This document shows, piece after piece, positions 37,293 to 44,890 of a stretch of DNA of 64,000 bases; the first letter of the stretch is position 1, and every line of letters starts with the position of its first letter. The position numbers and the translations under genes are program-made. The stretch is from the NCBI RefSeq assembly GCF_916618955.1, contig NZ_OU745390.1, positions 4,774,001 to 4,838,000 of the forward strand, written 5' to 3'. Under the pieces are notes generated by a model. It saw only the letters and a program-made list of their open reading frames with translations, searched no databases and was not told the DNA's origin. Origin of the DNA: Pseudomonas sp. Marseille-Q3773. GTDB taxonomy: Bacteria > Pseudomonadota > Gammaproteobacteria > Pseudomonadales > Pseudomonadaceae.

Positions 37293-37393
37293 GTGAGAAC
37301 CCGCTGACCATTCTGGAGGCGCACTGCTATGGCAGCTGTGCGCGGGCAGGCTTTGCCTGGCCGGGATATGCCTCCAAGTTCGCCGGTTCTCAC
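37293..37393 (+). ncRNA. structured leader RNA candidate upstream of the DUF3077 gene
   Basis: GTGAGAACC (37293-37301) pairs with GGTTCTCAC (37385-37393). Inside it TGGAGGC (37314-37320) pairs with GCCTCCA (37370-37376), enclosing two hairpins: GCAC-TGC..GCA-GCT-GTGC at 37321-37341 and CAGGC-TTT-GCCTG at 37347-37359 extended by GG/CC. A three-way junction on a long stem results. It lies 82 nt upstream of the DUF3077 start. I do not recognise a named RNA family; it could also be a small MITE-like repeat. Confidence 0.5.
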
Positions 37394-37474
37394 CTCGTGC
37401 ATGGCTGCCACCCAATTCCCGTGAGAAGGATGCGATTGGCCGCCACCCATCCTAGGTGTTCTGGAGGCTATACC

Positions 37475-37765
37475 ATGACCAACCGCTTGCCCGACCAACC
37501 CGAAAAACTGAAACCCACCGCCGAAAAAACCTTCTGCGACTGCGAATCCAGCCACCCATCGCTGTTCGCCATCCGCCCCGGCATCGACGCCGCAGACGCC
37601 CTGGTCCACGCTTGTCTTCTGGCCCGTGGCCTCAACCAGATCGCCAGCGACTACGCCCAGCACCATGCCCCCGAGCACAGCCGTGACAGGGTCTGGTCGA
37701 TGCAGCATTGCGCCGAAAGCCTCTCGGCAATCCTGGAGGGCCTGCTCGACGGCCAGGAGGCCTGA
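37475..37765 (+). CDS. DUF3077 protein
   Basis: 96 aa from the ATG at 37475 with GGAGG 7 nt upstream (MTNRLPDQPEKLKPTAEKTFCDCESSHPSLFAIRPG). The body, RPGIDAADALVHACLLARGLNQIASDYAQ and SMQHCAESLSAILEGLLDG, is two or three helices typical of the DUF3077 family found mainly in Pseudomonas. No catalytic motif is visible and the function is unknown to me. The gene is convergent with the Lrp-type regulator and preceded by a strongly folded leader. Confidence 0.85.
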   Translation: MTNRLPDQPEKLKPTAEKTFCDCESSHPSLFAIRPGIDAADALVHACLLARGLNQIASDYAQHHAPEHSRDRVWSMQHCAESLSAILEGLLDGQEA

Positions 37766-37777
37766 CCGCCAGCTGGC

Positions 37778-38239
37778 TCAGAGCGGCTGCCCGCGGTCCA
37801 CCTTGCTGCTGAGGATGATCGACGTGGTGGTCTTCTCCACCCCGTCGAGACTGCCGATCTGGTCGAGCAACTGGTCCAGCTGTTCGGGCGAGTCGGTACG
37901 CAACCAGGCCACATAGTCGAACTCGCCGCTTACCGCACACAGCTGCTGCACCTGCCCCATGGCACTCAGGCGCCGCACCACCTCCTTGCCCGAGCGCGGC
38001 TGCACCTTGATACCCACATACGCCTGCAGCCCGCCGCCCAACACCCGCTGGCCCAGGCGCACACCATAGCCGGAGATGACCTTGTTCTTCTCCAGCCGCT
38101 CCAGGCGCGAGTTGACGGTAGTGCGGGCGATACCCAGCTGGCGGGCGAGGGTGGCGACGCTTTCGCGGGCGTTGATCTGCAGCAGGGCGATCAGCTGGCG
38201 ATCGATTTCATCCAGCGTGATGGAGCGGGAATCCGGCAT
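37778..38239 (-). CDS. Lrp/AsnC-family transcriptional regulator
   Basis: 153 aa. The helix-turn-helix is LDEIDRQLIALLQINARESVATLARQLGIARTTVNSRLERLEKNKVISGY and the C-terminal RAM/ACT ligand domain is AYVGIKVQPRSGKEVVRRLSAMGQVQQLCAVSGEFDYVAWLRTDS. Lrp-family members respond to amino acids; lying near davBA, a link with lysine catabolism is possible but unproven. The gene is convergent with the DUF3077 gene with a 12-nt gap. Confidence 0.92.
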   Translation of the reverse strand: MPDSRSITLDEIDRQLIALLQINARESVATLARQLGIARTTVNSRLERLEKNKVISGYGVRLGQRVLGGGLQAYVGIKVQPRSGKEVVRRLSAMGQVQQLCAVSGEFDYVAWLRTDSPEQLDQLLDQIGSLDGVEKTTTSIILSSKVDRGQPL

Positions 38240-38354
38240 GGCAAGTCTCTACGGTTGGCCTGCTAGCCTAGCCAGCCCTTGGCGATGAGGGCAAGGGCAG
38301 GCTTGTGTTGGCAAGATGCTGCGCGGCAGCAGGTGAGGCGTCGGGAGGTGTGAG

Positions 38355-39395
38355 TCAGGTGTTGGGGGTTTGGCCATCCGCACTTGCAGAAACCGAAGCG
38401 ACGGCGCCCTTGAGGAACGTCAGCAGTCCAGGATGGAGCCAGGTGCCGATGCGCAACTCTGGCTCCGACTCCTCGGCCCGTCGCATAGCCTGGAGGGCAG
38501 CGTCGTCCAGCGCGAGCTTGCGGCGCATGTCCAGCCACGACCTGGCGATAGCCTGTACGTCGGCGTTCGTGGTCGGACAACGAGCCTTGCGCAGGGCTTC
38601 CAACCTATCCAGCAGGCGCGGCCACTCGCGCATGACGTCGATGTAGGTGCGTCGCAGATGTCTATAGGCGTTGGCAGCCAGGTGCTTGCGATAAACCAGC
38701 AGGCGGTGCTCACAGAACGCACTGAGGATGTACTCCGCAAGTTGTGGAGAAAAACCTGTATTAGCCAGGTCGGCACTTTGCGAAGTCAGCAGATTATCGA
38801 CGCGCACGAACATTCCGGCGTTTGACTGCGTGTCCTTTTCCAACAGCGCCATCCAGTCGCGCGCGGCATGACGAGCAACCGATGCGCGTGGTGACACGCC
38901 CTTTGCAAGCAAAGCGCGAAGGCCATCAACCCGCCCCTGCCAGGCAGCCGCAAATTTTCCGTTGCTTCCCAGCAAAGGCAAACTGAGGTCGTCCTCGTTG
39001 AGGTGTTGGCGATAGCACGCCAGGGCTTCCAGCGTGCTCAGGCAAGCCGCCTCAGACGGTTCCTCTTCAAGTATTGCGCGCTGTAGACGTTCCAGGCTGG
39101 CGCGAAGCTTCTGCTGACGTGTTATTTCCGCATCGACACGGGCCAACTGCGCAGCGAGAACCGCTGGAGTTGAAAGCACGCCTCCCTCAAGGGTGTGGCG
39201 AATTTCATCCAGAGGAATGCCCAGCTCGCGAAGCACTAGGATCTTGCCGAGCCTTTGGATGTCTGCCGCGCCATAAAGTCGATAGCCGGCGTCAGAACGA
39301 ACGGACGGTTTGAGCAGCCCAAGGCTGTCATAGTGGTGCAGGGTGCGTACCGAGAGCCCCGACCGCCTGGCAAGTTCGCCGACTTTAAGCCGCAC
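38355..39395 (-). CDS. MerR-family transcriptional regulator with long C-terminal effector domain
   Basis: 346 aa from the GTG at 39395, preceded by GGAGGAGA 7 nt away; no ATG fits without losing the ribosome site. The winged helix reads LKVGELARRSGLSVRTLHHYDSLGLLKPSVRSDAGYRLY, then the dimerising helix LGKILVLRELGIPLDEIRHTL. The C-terminal ~230 residues are helical (LLGSNGKFAAAWQGRVDGLRALLAKG and CEHRLLVYRKHLAANAYRHL) and resemble a TipAS-type or other ligand pocket; the ligand is unknown. It is downstream of a methyltransferase gene in one transcript, in accessory DNA. Confidence 0.88.
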   Translation of the reverse strand: MRLKVGELARRSGLSVRTLHHYDSLGLLKPSVRSDAGYRLYGAADIQRLGKILVLRELGIPLDEIRHTLEGGVLSTPAVLAAQLARVDAEITRQQKLRASLERLQRAILEEEPSEAACLSTLEALACYRQHLNEDDLSLPLLGSNGKFAAAWQGRVDGLRALLAKGVSPRASVARHAARDWMALLEKDTQSNAGMFVRVDNLLTSQSADLANTGFSPQLAEYILSAFCEHRLLVYRKHLAANAYRHLRRTYIDVMREWPRLLDRLEALRKARCPTTNADVQAIARSWLDMRRKLALDDAALQAMRRAEESEPELRIGTWLHPGLLTFLKGAVASVSASADGQTPNT

Positions 39396-39433
39396 AGCAA
39401 TGTCTCCTCCTATAACCCGGTTGCGAATGTACG

Positions 39434-40303
39434 TTAACCGACGGTGGCCCTGTACAGGCGCAAACCGCCATCCAATGTCTGCAGGCCGTCTCGCCGGCGC
39501 ATGAAGTAGCGAGCGTTGATGGCTTCGGCATCCAGGCATTCCACCTCGCAGAACCCACTGCAAAGGAGCGTCGCCTTCAGTTCGGCGGGGTCAAACGCGC
39601 TTAGCCAAGGCTCGCCTGCGGCCGCGAATGAGCGTGCAGCCATATCGTCCATCCATTGCTCGACCGGTGACAGCAAACCGCGCGTAACGCGCGCATCGAA
39701 CACAATCTCGCTCTGGGACGGATAAAGGGCAACCTGGCGGACCATTGCCAAAGCGACGGACGTTTCCAGGTAGGGAAGTACGCCCAGGCAGCTGAAAAAG
39801 GTCGGGCGTTCCGGGTCGATTCCATGCTTATCGAGCACTGCTGGCAAAGAAACTTCAGCAAGGTCTGCGGTAACGAAGGCGACGTTGGACGGGATCGCGA
39901 CACCGCTCTCCTGCAAACGCTCCAGTTTCCATTGTTGGGTCTCTGCCTGATCCAGCTCAATGCATCTGACGCTGTCGGGAAGGCGGAGCGACAGCGTGTC
40001 CAGGCCGGCACCGAGGATCACGACCTGGCGAAGCCCAGCGTTTATGGCAAGGGCCACTCGGTCTTCTACCAGCTTGCTGCGTGCGACCACTGCCGCGCGC
40101 AGCGTACGGAGCATTGGCGCATTGTAGGCATAAGGGTCGACGACCGTTTGCCGTGCCAGGCTGCTGCCCAGTACGTCGAACGCGTGCCTGTCCTGCAATA
40201 GCGTAGGTTCATCAAGAAGTTGGTGGACCGCACGCGCAAGGGCCATGGTAAGCGCTGACCGGCGGCGAGGAATACCCTCGAGAAGGGGTTGCTGTTTCAT
40301 CAT
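39434..40303 (-). CDS. class I SAM-dependent methyltransferase (LCMT/Ppm1-like)
   Basis: 289 aa, starting MMKQQPLLEGIPRRRSALTMALARAVHQLL. SAM motif I is QVVILGAGLDTLSLRLP, followed by RCIELDQAETQQWKLERL and FVTADLAE, then FFSCLGVLPYLETSVALAMVRQVA; this is the leucine-carboxyl-methyltransferase-like family (TIGR00027-type) seen in polyketide and hypothetical clusters. It is first in a two-gene unit with the MerR regulator, 38 nt upstream. A MerR-type promoter precedes it, suggesting induction by the MerR ligand. Substrate unknown; the unit may be a resistance or detoxification device. Confidence 0.85.
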   Translation of the reverse strand: MMKQQPLLEGIPRRRSALTMALARAVHQLLDEPTLLQDRHAFDVLGSSLARQTVVDPYAYNAPMLRTLRAAVVARSKLVEDRVALAINAGLRQVVILGAGLDTLSLRLPDSVRCIELDQAETQQWKLERLQESGVAIPSNVAFVTADLAEVSLPAVLDKHGIDPERPTFFSCLGVLPYLETSVALAMVRQVALYPSQSEIVFDARVTRGLLSPVEQWMDDMAARSFAAAGEPWLSAFDPAELKATLLCSGFCEVECLDAEAINARYFMRRRDGLQTLDGGLRLYRATVG

Positions 40304-40328
40304 TGTCGTTACATCCCATCACGTCTGG

Positions 40329-40348
40329 TTGACCATACGCATGGTCAA
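40329..40348. promoter_or_regulatory. 20-bp palindrome in the MTase-merR promoter
   Basis: TTGACCAT-ACGC-ATGGTCAA has 8-bp perfect arms. It overlaps the -10/start-proximal part of the promoter. Confidence 0.55.
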
Positions 40349-40371
40349 GCCTCCCGTAGCGTGAGGGTCAA
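40341..40371 (-). promoter_or_regulatory. MerR-type promoter and operator
   Basis: On the minus strand TTGACC (-35) is followed after a 19-bp spacer by GACCAT. The spacer holds the dyad CCTCACG-CTA-CGGGAGG (40350-40366; one mismatch). A 19-bp spacer with a central dyad is the hallmark of MerR-activated promoters. Confidence 0.65.
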
Positions 40372-40454
40372 GTCTGCTTACGCTTATGTTGGTGCGGGGG
40401 CCATTGTTTTACGGCCTGATGAAGCAGTGCGGCAGTGGAGTGCGCTTCAACTGC

Positions 40455-41576
40455 TCAGCGTGTTATTTGATAGCGTGTGCTGCGCCCGCCACCGGGCAGC
40501 CGTTCGATACAGCCCTTTTCCAGCAAGTCGCTCAGGTGACGGGTCGCGGTGGCTTTGGATACCTTGGCCACCGCTTGGTACTGAGCGGCGCTGATGCCAT
40601 CTTCAAAGCCACGTTCTCCGCCGTCCAGCAGGCGATTGAGCACTTTGATCTGCTCTACCGACAACGCCTGGCTGCGATGCGCCTGCCAGAAGCGTGCCTT
40701 GGCCAGCACGCGGTCAATACGGGCAAGGGCCTGTTCCAGGCTTTTGAGCAACGTCGCGAGGAACCATTGCAGCCAGGCGGTGATGTCCAGGGAGCCTTTC
40801 TGGCTCGCCTCGAGGATGCGGTAGTAACCGGTGCGGTCATCGAGGATGCTTGCGGACATGGCGTAAAAGCGGATGGCCTGCTGCTCGCCCTGGGCCAATG
40901 CCAGGTCGGTGATTGCGCGCGTGAGGCGACCGTTGCCGTCATCGAAAGGGTGCAGGGTAACGAACCAGAAATGAGCGATGCCGGCGCGTACAAACGGGTC
41001 GAGGCTGGTCTCAGTGCGGCTGCGCTCGAACCAGGCGAGGAATTCCGCCAGTTGCACTTCCAGCCCTGCGCGAGGAGGGGCTTCGAAATGTGCGGTTGGG
41101 CGGTCGATCCGGCCTGATACGACCTGCATCGGCTCATCGCCACGCAGTGCGCCGATGTGTAATGGTCGAGCCAGCAATTGCTCATCGCTGGGGAATAACC
41201 AACGGTGCCAGGTGAACAGTCGCTGTTCGTCCAGCGGTTGCTGGTGGGCACGGGTGGCGTCGAGCAGGAGTTCCGCCAGGCCTTCGGAGCGTGAGGTGGT
41301 GCGGCCTTCCTCGTTCAGCCCCAAGCGCCGTGCCAGTGACGAGCGTACCGAACCGACATTCAGCTGCTCACCCTCGATGGCTGAAGAGGTGATGATGTTC
41401 TGCAGCATGGCATCCAGGCTGCTCTGAACTTCGGTGTCCTTCCCCACCGCGCCGAGCATGCCCAACAGACGTCCCTGGGCCTGACCGCAAGCGCGCAGCA
41501 GCGGTGCGAGCGCTTCGGCTTGCCAGCTGAAGTGTGGCCAGTCGAGCTGTTGCCAGATCCAGAGCGGGTCGTTCAT
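40455..41576 (-). CDS. Fic-domain protein (AMP-transferase) with N-terminal inhibitory helix
   Basis: 373 aa from MNDPLWIWQQLDWPHFSW; the longer start at 41615 would translate the operator. N-terminal DUF4172-type region (WIWQQLDWPHF), inhibitory motif in TSSAIEGE (S-x-x-x-E-G; class II Fic), catalytic loop LHPFDDGNGRLTRAITDLAL with the H-P-F-x-x-G-N-G-R motif, then a C-terminal winged helix (AVAKVSKATATRHLSDLLEKGCI). Fic enzymes usually AMPylate proteins on Thr/Tyr. The winged helix and two operator repeats upstream suggest it represses its own gene. It sits in accessory DNA next to a decayed hicAB pair. The target is unknown. Confidence 0.92.
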   Translation of the reverse strand: MNDPLWIWQQLDWPHFSWQAEALAPLLRACGQAQGRLLGMLGAVGKDTEVQSSLDAMLQNIITSSAIEGEQLNVGSVRSSLARRLGLNEEGRTTSRSEGLAELLLDATRAHQQPLDEQRLFTWHRWLFPSDEQLLARPLHIGALRGDEPMQVVSGRIDRPTAHFEAPPRAGLEVQLAEFLAWFERSRTETSLDPFVRAGIAHFWFVTLHPFDDGNGRLTRAITDLALAQGEQQAIRFYAMSASILDDRTGYYRILEASQKGSLDITAWLQWFLATLLKSLEQALARIDRVLAKARFWQAHRSQALSVEQIKVLNRLLDGGERGFEDGISAAQYQAVAKVSKATATRHLSDLLEKGCIERLPGGGRSTRYQITR

Positions 41577-41585
41577 AAGATTCGA

Positions 41586-41648
41586 TGAGCCGATTAACGA
41601 GCCTATTCGGCTCATGTGGTGAGCCGATAATGAAGGCTATTCGGCTCA
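41586..41648. promoter_or_regulatory. two tandem 29-bp operators upstream of fic
   Basis: TGAGCCGA-N13-TCGGCTCA occurs at 41586-41614 and at 41620-41648, 34 bp centre to centre. The cores are also alike (both contain CCTATTCGG/GCTATTCGG). Three helical turns between centres suggest cooperative binding, likely by the Fic protein's own winged helix. Confidence 0.75.
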
Positions 41649-41715
41649 CTGTCTATTTTTTGGGCAGGTTGTTTGGTTATGGCGTGTTGTGGATGACGTC
41701 CAAGTCATCGTGCGT

Positions 41716-42047
41716 TTGACGGTTGGAGTCTGGTAGGGATAAGAGGCAGTCACCACTACTTCCGGCATCCAACGAAGCCCGGGAGGTGGTGGTGCCCCAC
41801 CCGAAGATACAAATCCCGAAAGGCACCTTGAACAGCACCAGACTTTGCCGGGGGTGTTTGGGCCGTTGTCGATTTCGACATCACCACTTACTTGGGCAAG
41901 TCGGTGCGCTTCAATGCCACGTTGCCCGAGCACTTGCTGCAGCGAATCGATGACTACGTTGCGAACCATCCCGAGCAGAAAAGCCGATCTGGCTTCCTTG
42001 CTTCAGCAGCGCTCCGGGTGCTGTCGGCGGAAAAATCAGCCCACTGA
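41716..42047 (+). pseudogene. decayed hicAB toxin-antitoxin remnant
   Basis: Frames on the plus strand give HicA-like GWSLVGIRGSHHYFRHPTKP, then after a frameshift near 41780 VVVPHPKIQIPKGTLNS. A second shift leads to the HicB C-terminus DFAGGVWAVVDFDITTYLGK then SVRFNATLPEHLLQRIDDYV and a KSRSGFLASAALRVLSAEKSAH tail ending at 42047. A stop at 41829 and the missing HicB N-terminus mean neither protein is intact. HicA is normally an mRNA interferase and HicB its antitoxin/repressor. Confidence 0.7.
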
Positions 42048-42073
42048 GTGCAGTGGATGTGAACCCGAAGTGA

Positions 42074-42091
42074 GGGGGCCGAAAGGCCCCC
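42074..42091. terminator. hairpin after the hicB remnant
   Basis: GGGGGCC-GAAA-GGCCCCC, a 7-bp stem with a GNRA-like tetraloop followed by TTG; the original hicAB terminator. Confidence 0.7.
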
Positions 42092-42219
42092 TTGTCGCAT
42101 CTGGATCATACGCTGGCCATTCGTTGCAACACGCAGAAATGGCTGATGGCTTTGTGATATCGACCTGGAGCAGTACCATATGCAGCCACCCAACACATGA
42201 CAGGAACGTTGAAAGGATT

Positions 42220-42876
42220 ATGGGTAGCAGGGCTAGTTTTGATGTTGACGCCGCCTATTGCATTTCGCTTGAGGCACGTAGTGATAGGCGTCAACTGTTC
42301 AGGGATAGCATTGGAAAGCGGATTGGTAACCAGGTCATCTTCCACGTTGTGCAGAAGGCAGACGATCCGAAGCGTGGATGCTACGAATCTCACCAGCAGA
42401 TCGCTCAGATGGCTTTAGACCAGGGCCTGGAGCGCGTCCTGATCTTTGAAGACGACGTGAAGCCGTATGACTTCAACGTCACCAGAATTCGCTGGATCAA
42501 CCGCTTCATGCGTACACGACGATTTGAGGCCCTGCACCTGGGCTACTCGATGGGACGGACCTGGCTGACCTGGTTCCCGTTCATCGCCAGGGGGCGAGTT
42601 GTTGCGCTACACGCCTACGTGCTGTCCCGAGAGGGCTGCAGGATCCTGGCAGAGACGCCATACGATGGCACGCCGGTTGATGTGATGTTCAAGCATCGGA
42701 TTCGGCAACACTGCGTGTTCCCTATGATGTTCCGGCAGCATGCCGCCGCAGTCGCGGGCAGCGACCTGGAAGATGTGGTCAAGAATGAGGATGACTGGTG
42801 GGAGCGCAACTGGCGTAAGCACTGGCGCTCTCCACTCAAGAACCTCTGGCGCACCGCGCTCCGCCTGAACTTCTGA
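42220..42876 (+). CDS. glycosyltransferase family 25 (LPS-type) protein
   Basis: 218 aa from the ATG at 42220 with AAGG upstream (MGSRASFDVDAAYCISLEARSDRRQLF). GT25 signatures: a YCISLEARSDR start, GCYESHQQIAQMALDQGLERVLIFEDDVKP with the metal-binding E-D-D, LGYSMG and YVLSREGCRIL. The family adds galactose or glucose to lipooligosaccharide. Just before phage-like debris, it may be a lysogenic-conversion gene that changes surface sugars; that is inference. Its stop abuts the stop of a phage fragment on the other strand. Confidence 0.82.
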   Translation: MGSRASFDVDAAYCISLEARSDRRQLFRDSIGKRIGNQVIFHVVQKADDPKRGCYESHQQIAQMALDQGLERVLIFEDDVKPYDFNVTRIRWINRFMRTRRFEALHLGYSMGRTWLTWFPFIARGRVVALHAYVLSREGCRILAETPYDGTPVDVMFKHRIRQHCVFPMMFRQHAAAVAGSDLEDVVKNEDDWWERNWRKHWRSPLKNLWRTALRLNF

Positions 42877-43079
42877 TCACTGGGTGATCGGCTTCAACTG
42901 GGCCGATAACATATTGGTCGACGCGCCGGCGGCAGTGAATGCGCCGGCGTTGCTCGGTACCGGAGTTGGCCCGTGGGTGTGCCCGGCCAGCGCGGTGTTC
43001 ATCTGCTCGACGATGTCCAGAAGATCGCACAGTATCTTCAGCACGTTTACCCCTTCTGATCCCAACCAGGTCTTGGGCG
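42877..43079 (-). pseudogene. phage baseplate/spike C-terminal fragment
   Basis: The frame reads APKTWLGSEGVNVLKILCD through LAGHTHGPTPVPSN to SAQLKPITQ and stops at 42877. The APKTW(I/L)GSE...AGHTHG pattern is that of C-termini of P2 gpV/Mu gp45-like baseplate proteins. No start or N-terminal domain is present; the frame upstream has stops. A remnant of a prophage tail module. Confidence 0.6.
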
Positions 43080-43095
43080 CCTGCAGGCGCCGTGC

Positions 43096-43440
43096 TAGTC
43101 ATCGACAGCAGCCAGGCTGGCGGTACCACCTGACAGCAGCTTGAGCGCCCCCAGCTTCGATCTTCTTGAGACCGGTCAGGAACGCGAAAGCGCAGGCCTG
43201 TTTCCAGCCCCATCCAGTTCCAGTCGAAGTCGCCGATGTCGCTACCCAACTGAGCGCTGTAGACGACCTGGTGGGGGGGCAGGTAACCGCTGTTGTCGGC
43301 TGGAATCGCCTAGGTGCAGGCGTTCCTGCAGCCTGGCCACTGAGGTCGGTACTGGTGGTACCAGCTTCAAAGCCGGAACGGCAGGTACGCTGGGCGCTGA
43401 TACCGCAGGTTTCTCCGGCAGCGTGGCCACAGATGGCCAT
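43096..43440 (-). pseudogene. phage tail-fibre N-terminal fragment, frameshifted
   Basis: Reading leftward, one frame gives SVARLQERLHLGD and, after a shift near 43310, a second gives IPADNSGYLPPHQVVYSAQL then GSDIGDFDWNWMGL. This is the pattern of tail-collar fibre N-termini (Q..G.I.....VYSAQLGSD.GDFDWNW.GL). It then runs into SGGTASLAAVDD and a stop at 43095. No intact gene is present. Confidence 0.55.
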
Positions 43441-43555
43441 GACGCAGAAGTACGCTCACTTCAGTCCTGGGCACCTAGCCGATGTGGTCAATCTCAACCC
43501 TCTGGCAGGCATGCGTGGACACATTGTGGACACTTCCAAGGATTGTCAAAGCTGA
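43439..43555 (+). pseudogene. C-terminal end of a tyrosine integrase
   Basis: MTQKYAHFSPGHLADVVNL then NPLAGMRGHIVDTSKDCQS. The tyrosine motif (M.KYAHLSP.HL..AV..L) is that of phage integrase C-termini, but the R-H-H part is missing and replaced by phage fragments. It ends 62 bp before the left tRNA repeat, so it is the trace of an earlier element at the same attachment site. Confidence 0.65.
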
Positions 43556-43589
43556 TTGAGACGGGAAATGGCAGGGGCCAGAAACGACA

Positions 43590-43610
43590 AAGCCGCGCAG
43601 TGCGCGGCTT
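43590..43610 (-). terminator. former tRNA terminator at the left island edge
   Basis: AAGCCGCGCA-G-TGCGCGGCTT is followed leftward by T-rich sequence. It matches the hairpin at 55382-55402 except for a paired substitution (CA/TG versus TA/TA) and lies at the same distance from the tRNA repeat. Confidence 0.8.
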
Positions 43611-43616
43611 GTAAGC

Positions 43617-43662
43617 TGGTGGGCCCACACGGACTCGAACCGTGGACCAAAGGATTATGAGT
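43617..43662. repeat. island attachment repeat, left (partial tRNA 3' end)
   Basis: 46 bp identical to 55409-55454, namely the tRNA 3' end from CCA through the anticodon loop. This is the left junction of the integrated island; the 5' half of the tRNA is not present here. Confidence 0.92.
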
Positions 43663-43783
43663 TGCCGGGCGAAAATAATTAAAAAAACTAGCGTGTGTAA
43701 AGCTACCGTACCCTAAGTTAAATGAGAATAGCTGGCTCACGGTACACTGCCGTAGGCTAGCGAAAGCCAGAGAAGCTGACGCC

Positions 43784-43801
43784 TGTACCTGTACTGTACC
43801 T
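43784..43801. repeat. left pair of TGTACCT repeats
   Basis: TGTACCT-GTAC-TGTACCT, two heptamers 11 bp apart. The same pair, with AATT between, lies near the other island end at 55319-55336, so these may be integrase arm-type sites. Confidence 0.6.
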
Positions 43802-43849
43802 GGCAATAGCTCTGTCGCGAGAGGTAGCGAATCGCTACCCTCTTCGCTG

Positions 43850-44890
43850 TTAATTGGTTGCCGCAATTAGGTGCGGTACCGCTTGCGTAAGCTGGCGTCT
43901 GCACAGTGCTTTGGGTAGCTCGGATGTCACGAATTTTCCATGGTGCTCACTAAGTTCCCCCATCATGATTTCGACACCATCATCACTCAGAGGAAGAACG
44001 ATGGTTCCCGCACAGCAATGGTTTTTTGAGAAACCTTCTGAGTGCTTCACCAGCTTTCGATCAGATTGGCTGGGCAGTGCATCTGCGCAGTTTTTCGAAA
44101 GCTGAGTGCACGCTATGTAAGGTTGTTGAGCCGAAATTGCCTCCCGAGTGCCAGCAACAATTTCTGGTCTAGGAGTACCATGAGAACCTCTGCCCAAAGA
44201 AAACAGCACGAGCTTGGGTTGCACAGCAGAAACAAGATCTTTCGCGAAGGATCTATTGTCAGCGGCCCCACCCGTATGCCCTCCATGATGTGGAAATACT
44301 AATACCTGGGCACGCAAGTCTCTATTTTCGCTAAGCATTATATCCAGGCTATGACGACCGGAGTCCGCAGCTAGCAGACAGACCTGCTCTCCGTTGTGTT
44401 CAATTAACACAACGGCAGACATACTGTTTGCGTCGAGCTTGACGCCATCAGTATGCTCGCCTTCATTGGTCGCTAAACACATTTCCGGTGTTGGGTGGAG
44501 AACTCGAAGAGTTGTATTGGCTAATGTCAGGCTCTGTGGCTGATCAACATGCAATGATGAGTAAATCGCTGTGCCCTGACTCTTCCTAGCATCGCCTGCT
44601 GCAATTCTAAATTGAAACCAAGACTTGGTTTTTCTCAAATCTGGGTTGACATAAACTTGTCTGACTGGTCGATCAGGATTCATTAAGATAGGAATGGCAC
44701 CTGATAGATGATCGCTATCTGCATGTGATATGAGAAGCGCGTGGACCGATTGTATCTTTAGTTCATCTAAAATTTTTGCAACGATGGGACGACCTGGAGC
44801 GTCGATGATAATTGCTTCGTCGCCGTGCTTGATAATGGTGCAGTTTCCGTGTCCAACGTCGAGTATTATCAGCTCACTGCAAGCCATCAT
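43850..44890 (-). CDS. metallo-beta-lactamase-fold protein (ComEC/Rec2 C-terminal-like)
   Basis: 346 aa. It begins ACSELIILDVGHGNCTIIKHGDEAIIIDAPG, as in ComEC-type MBL domains (DVG.G...I). The metal motif is LLISHADSDHLSG (residues 56-61, H-x-D-x-D-H); a second metal site is LVFPHHGGHTGG. No membrane segments, so probably a soluble hydrolase such as a nuclease or phosphodiesterase. It is the last gene of the four-gene operon, overlapping the receiver gene by 17 nt. GC content is visibly lower than in the core genome. Its role in the operon may be that of effector; that is inference. Confidence 0.8.
   Translation of the reverse strand: MMACSELIILDVGHGNCTIIKHGDEAIIIDAPGRPIVAKILDELKIQSVHALLISHADSDHLSGAIPILMNPDRPVRQVYVNPDLRKTKSWFQFRIAAGDARKSQGTAIYSSLHVDQPQSLTLANTTLRVLHPTPEMCLATNEGEHTDGVKLDANSMSAVVLIEHNGEQVCLLAADSGRHSLDIMLSENRDLRAQVLVFPHHGGHTGGAADNRSFAKDLVSAVQPKLVLFSLGRGSHGTPRPEIVAGTREAISAQQPYIACTQLSKNCADALPSQSDRKLVKHSEGFSKNHCCAGTIVLPLSDDGVEIMMGELSEHHGKFVTSELPKALCRRQLTQAVPHLIAATN

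Noticed and set aside
43099..43440. Open frame on the minus strand at the phage scar as an intact gene
   Set aside because: Recognisable phage sequence switches frames here, so it is decayed, not an intact gene.
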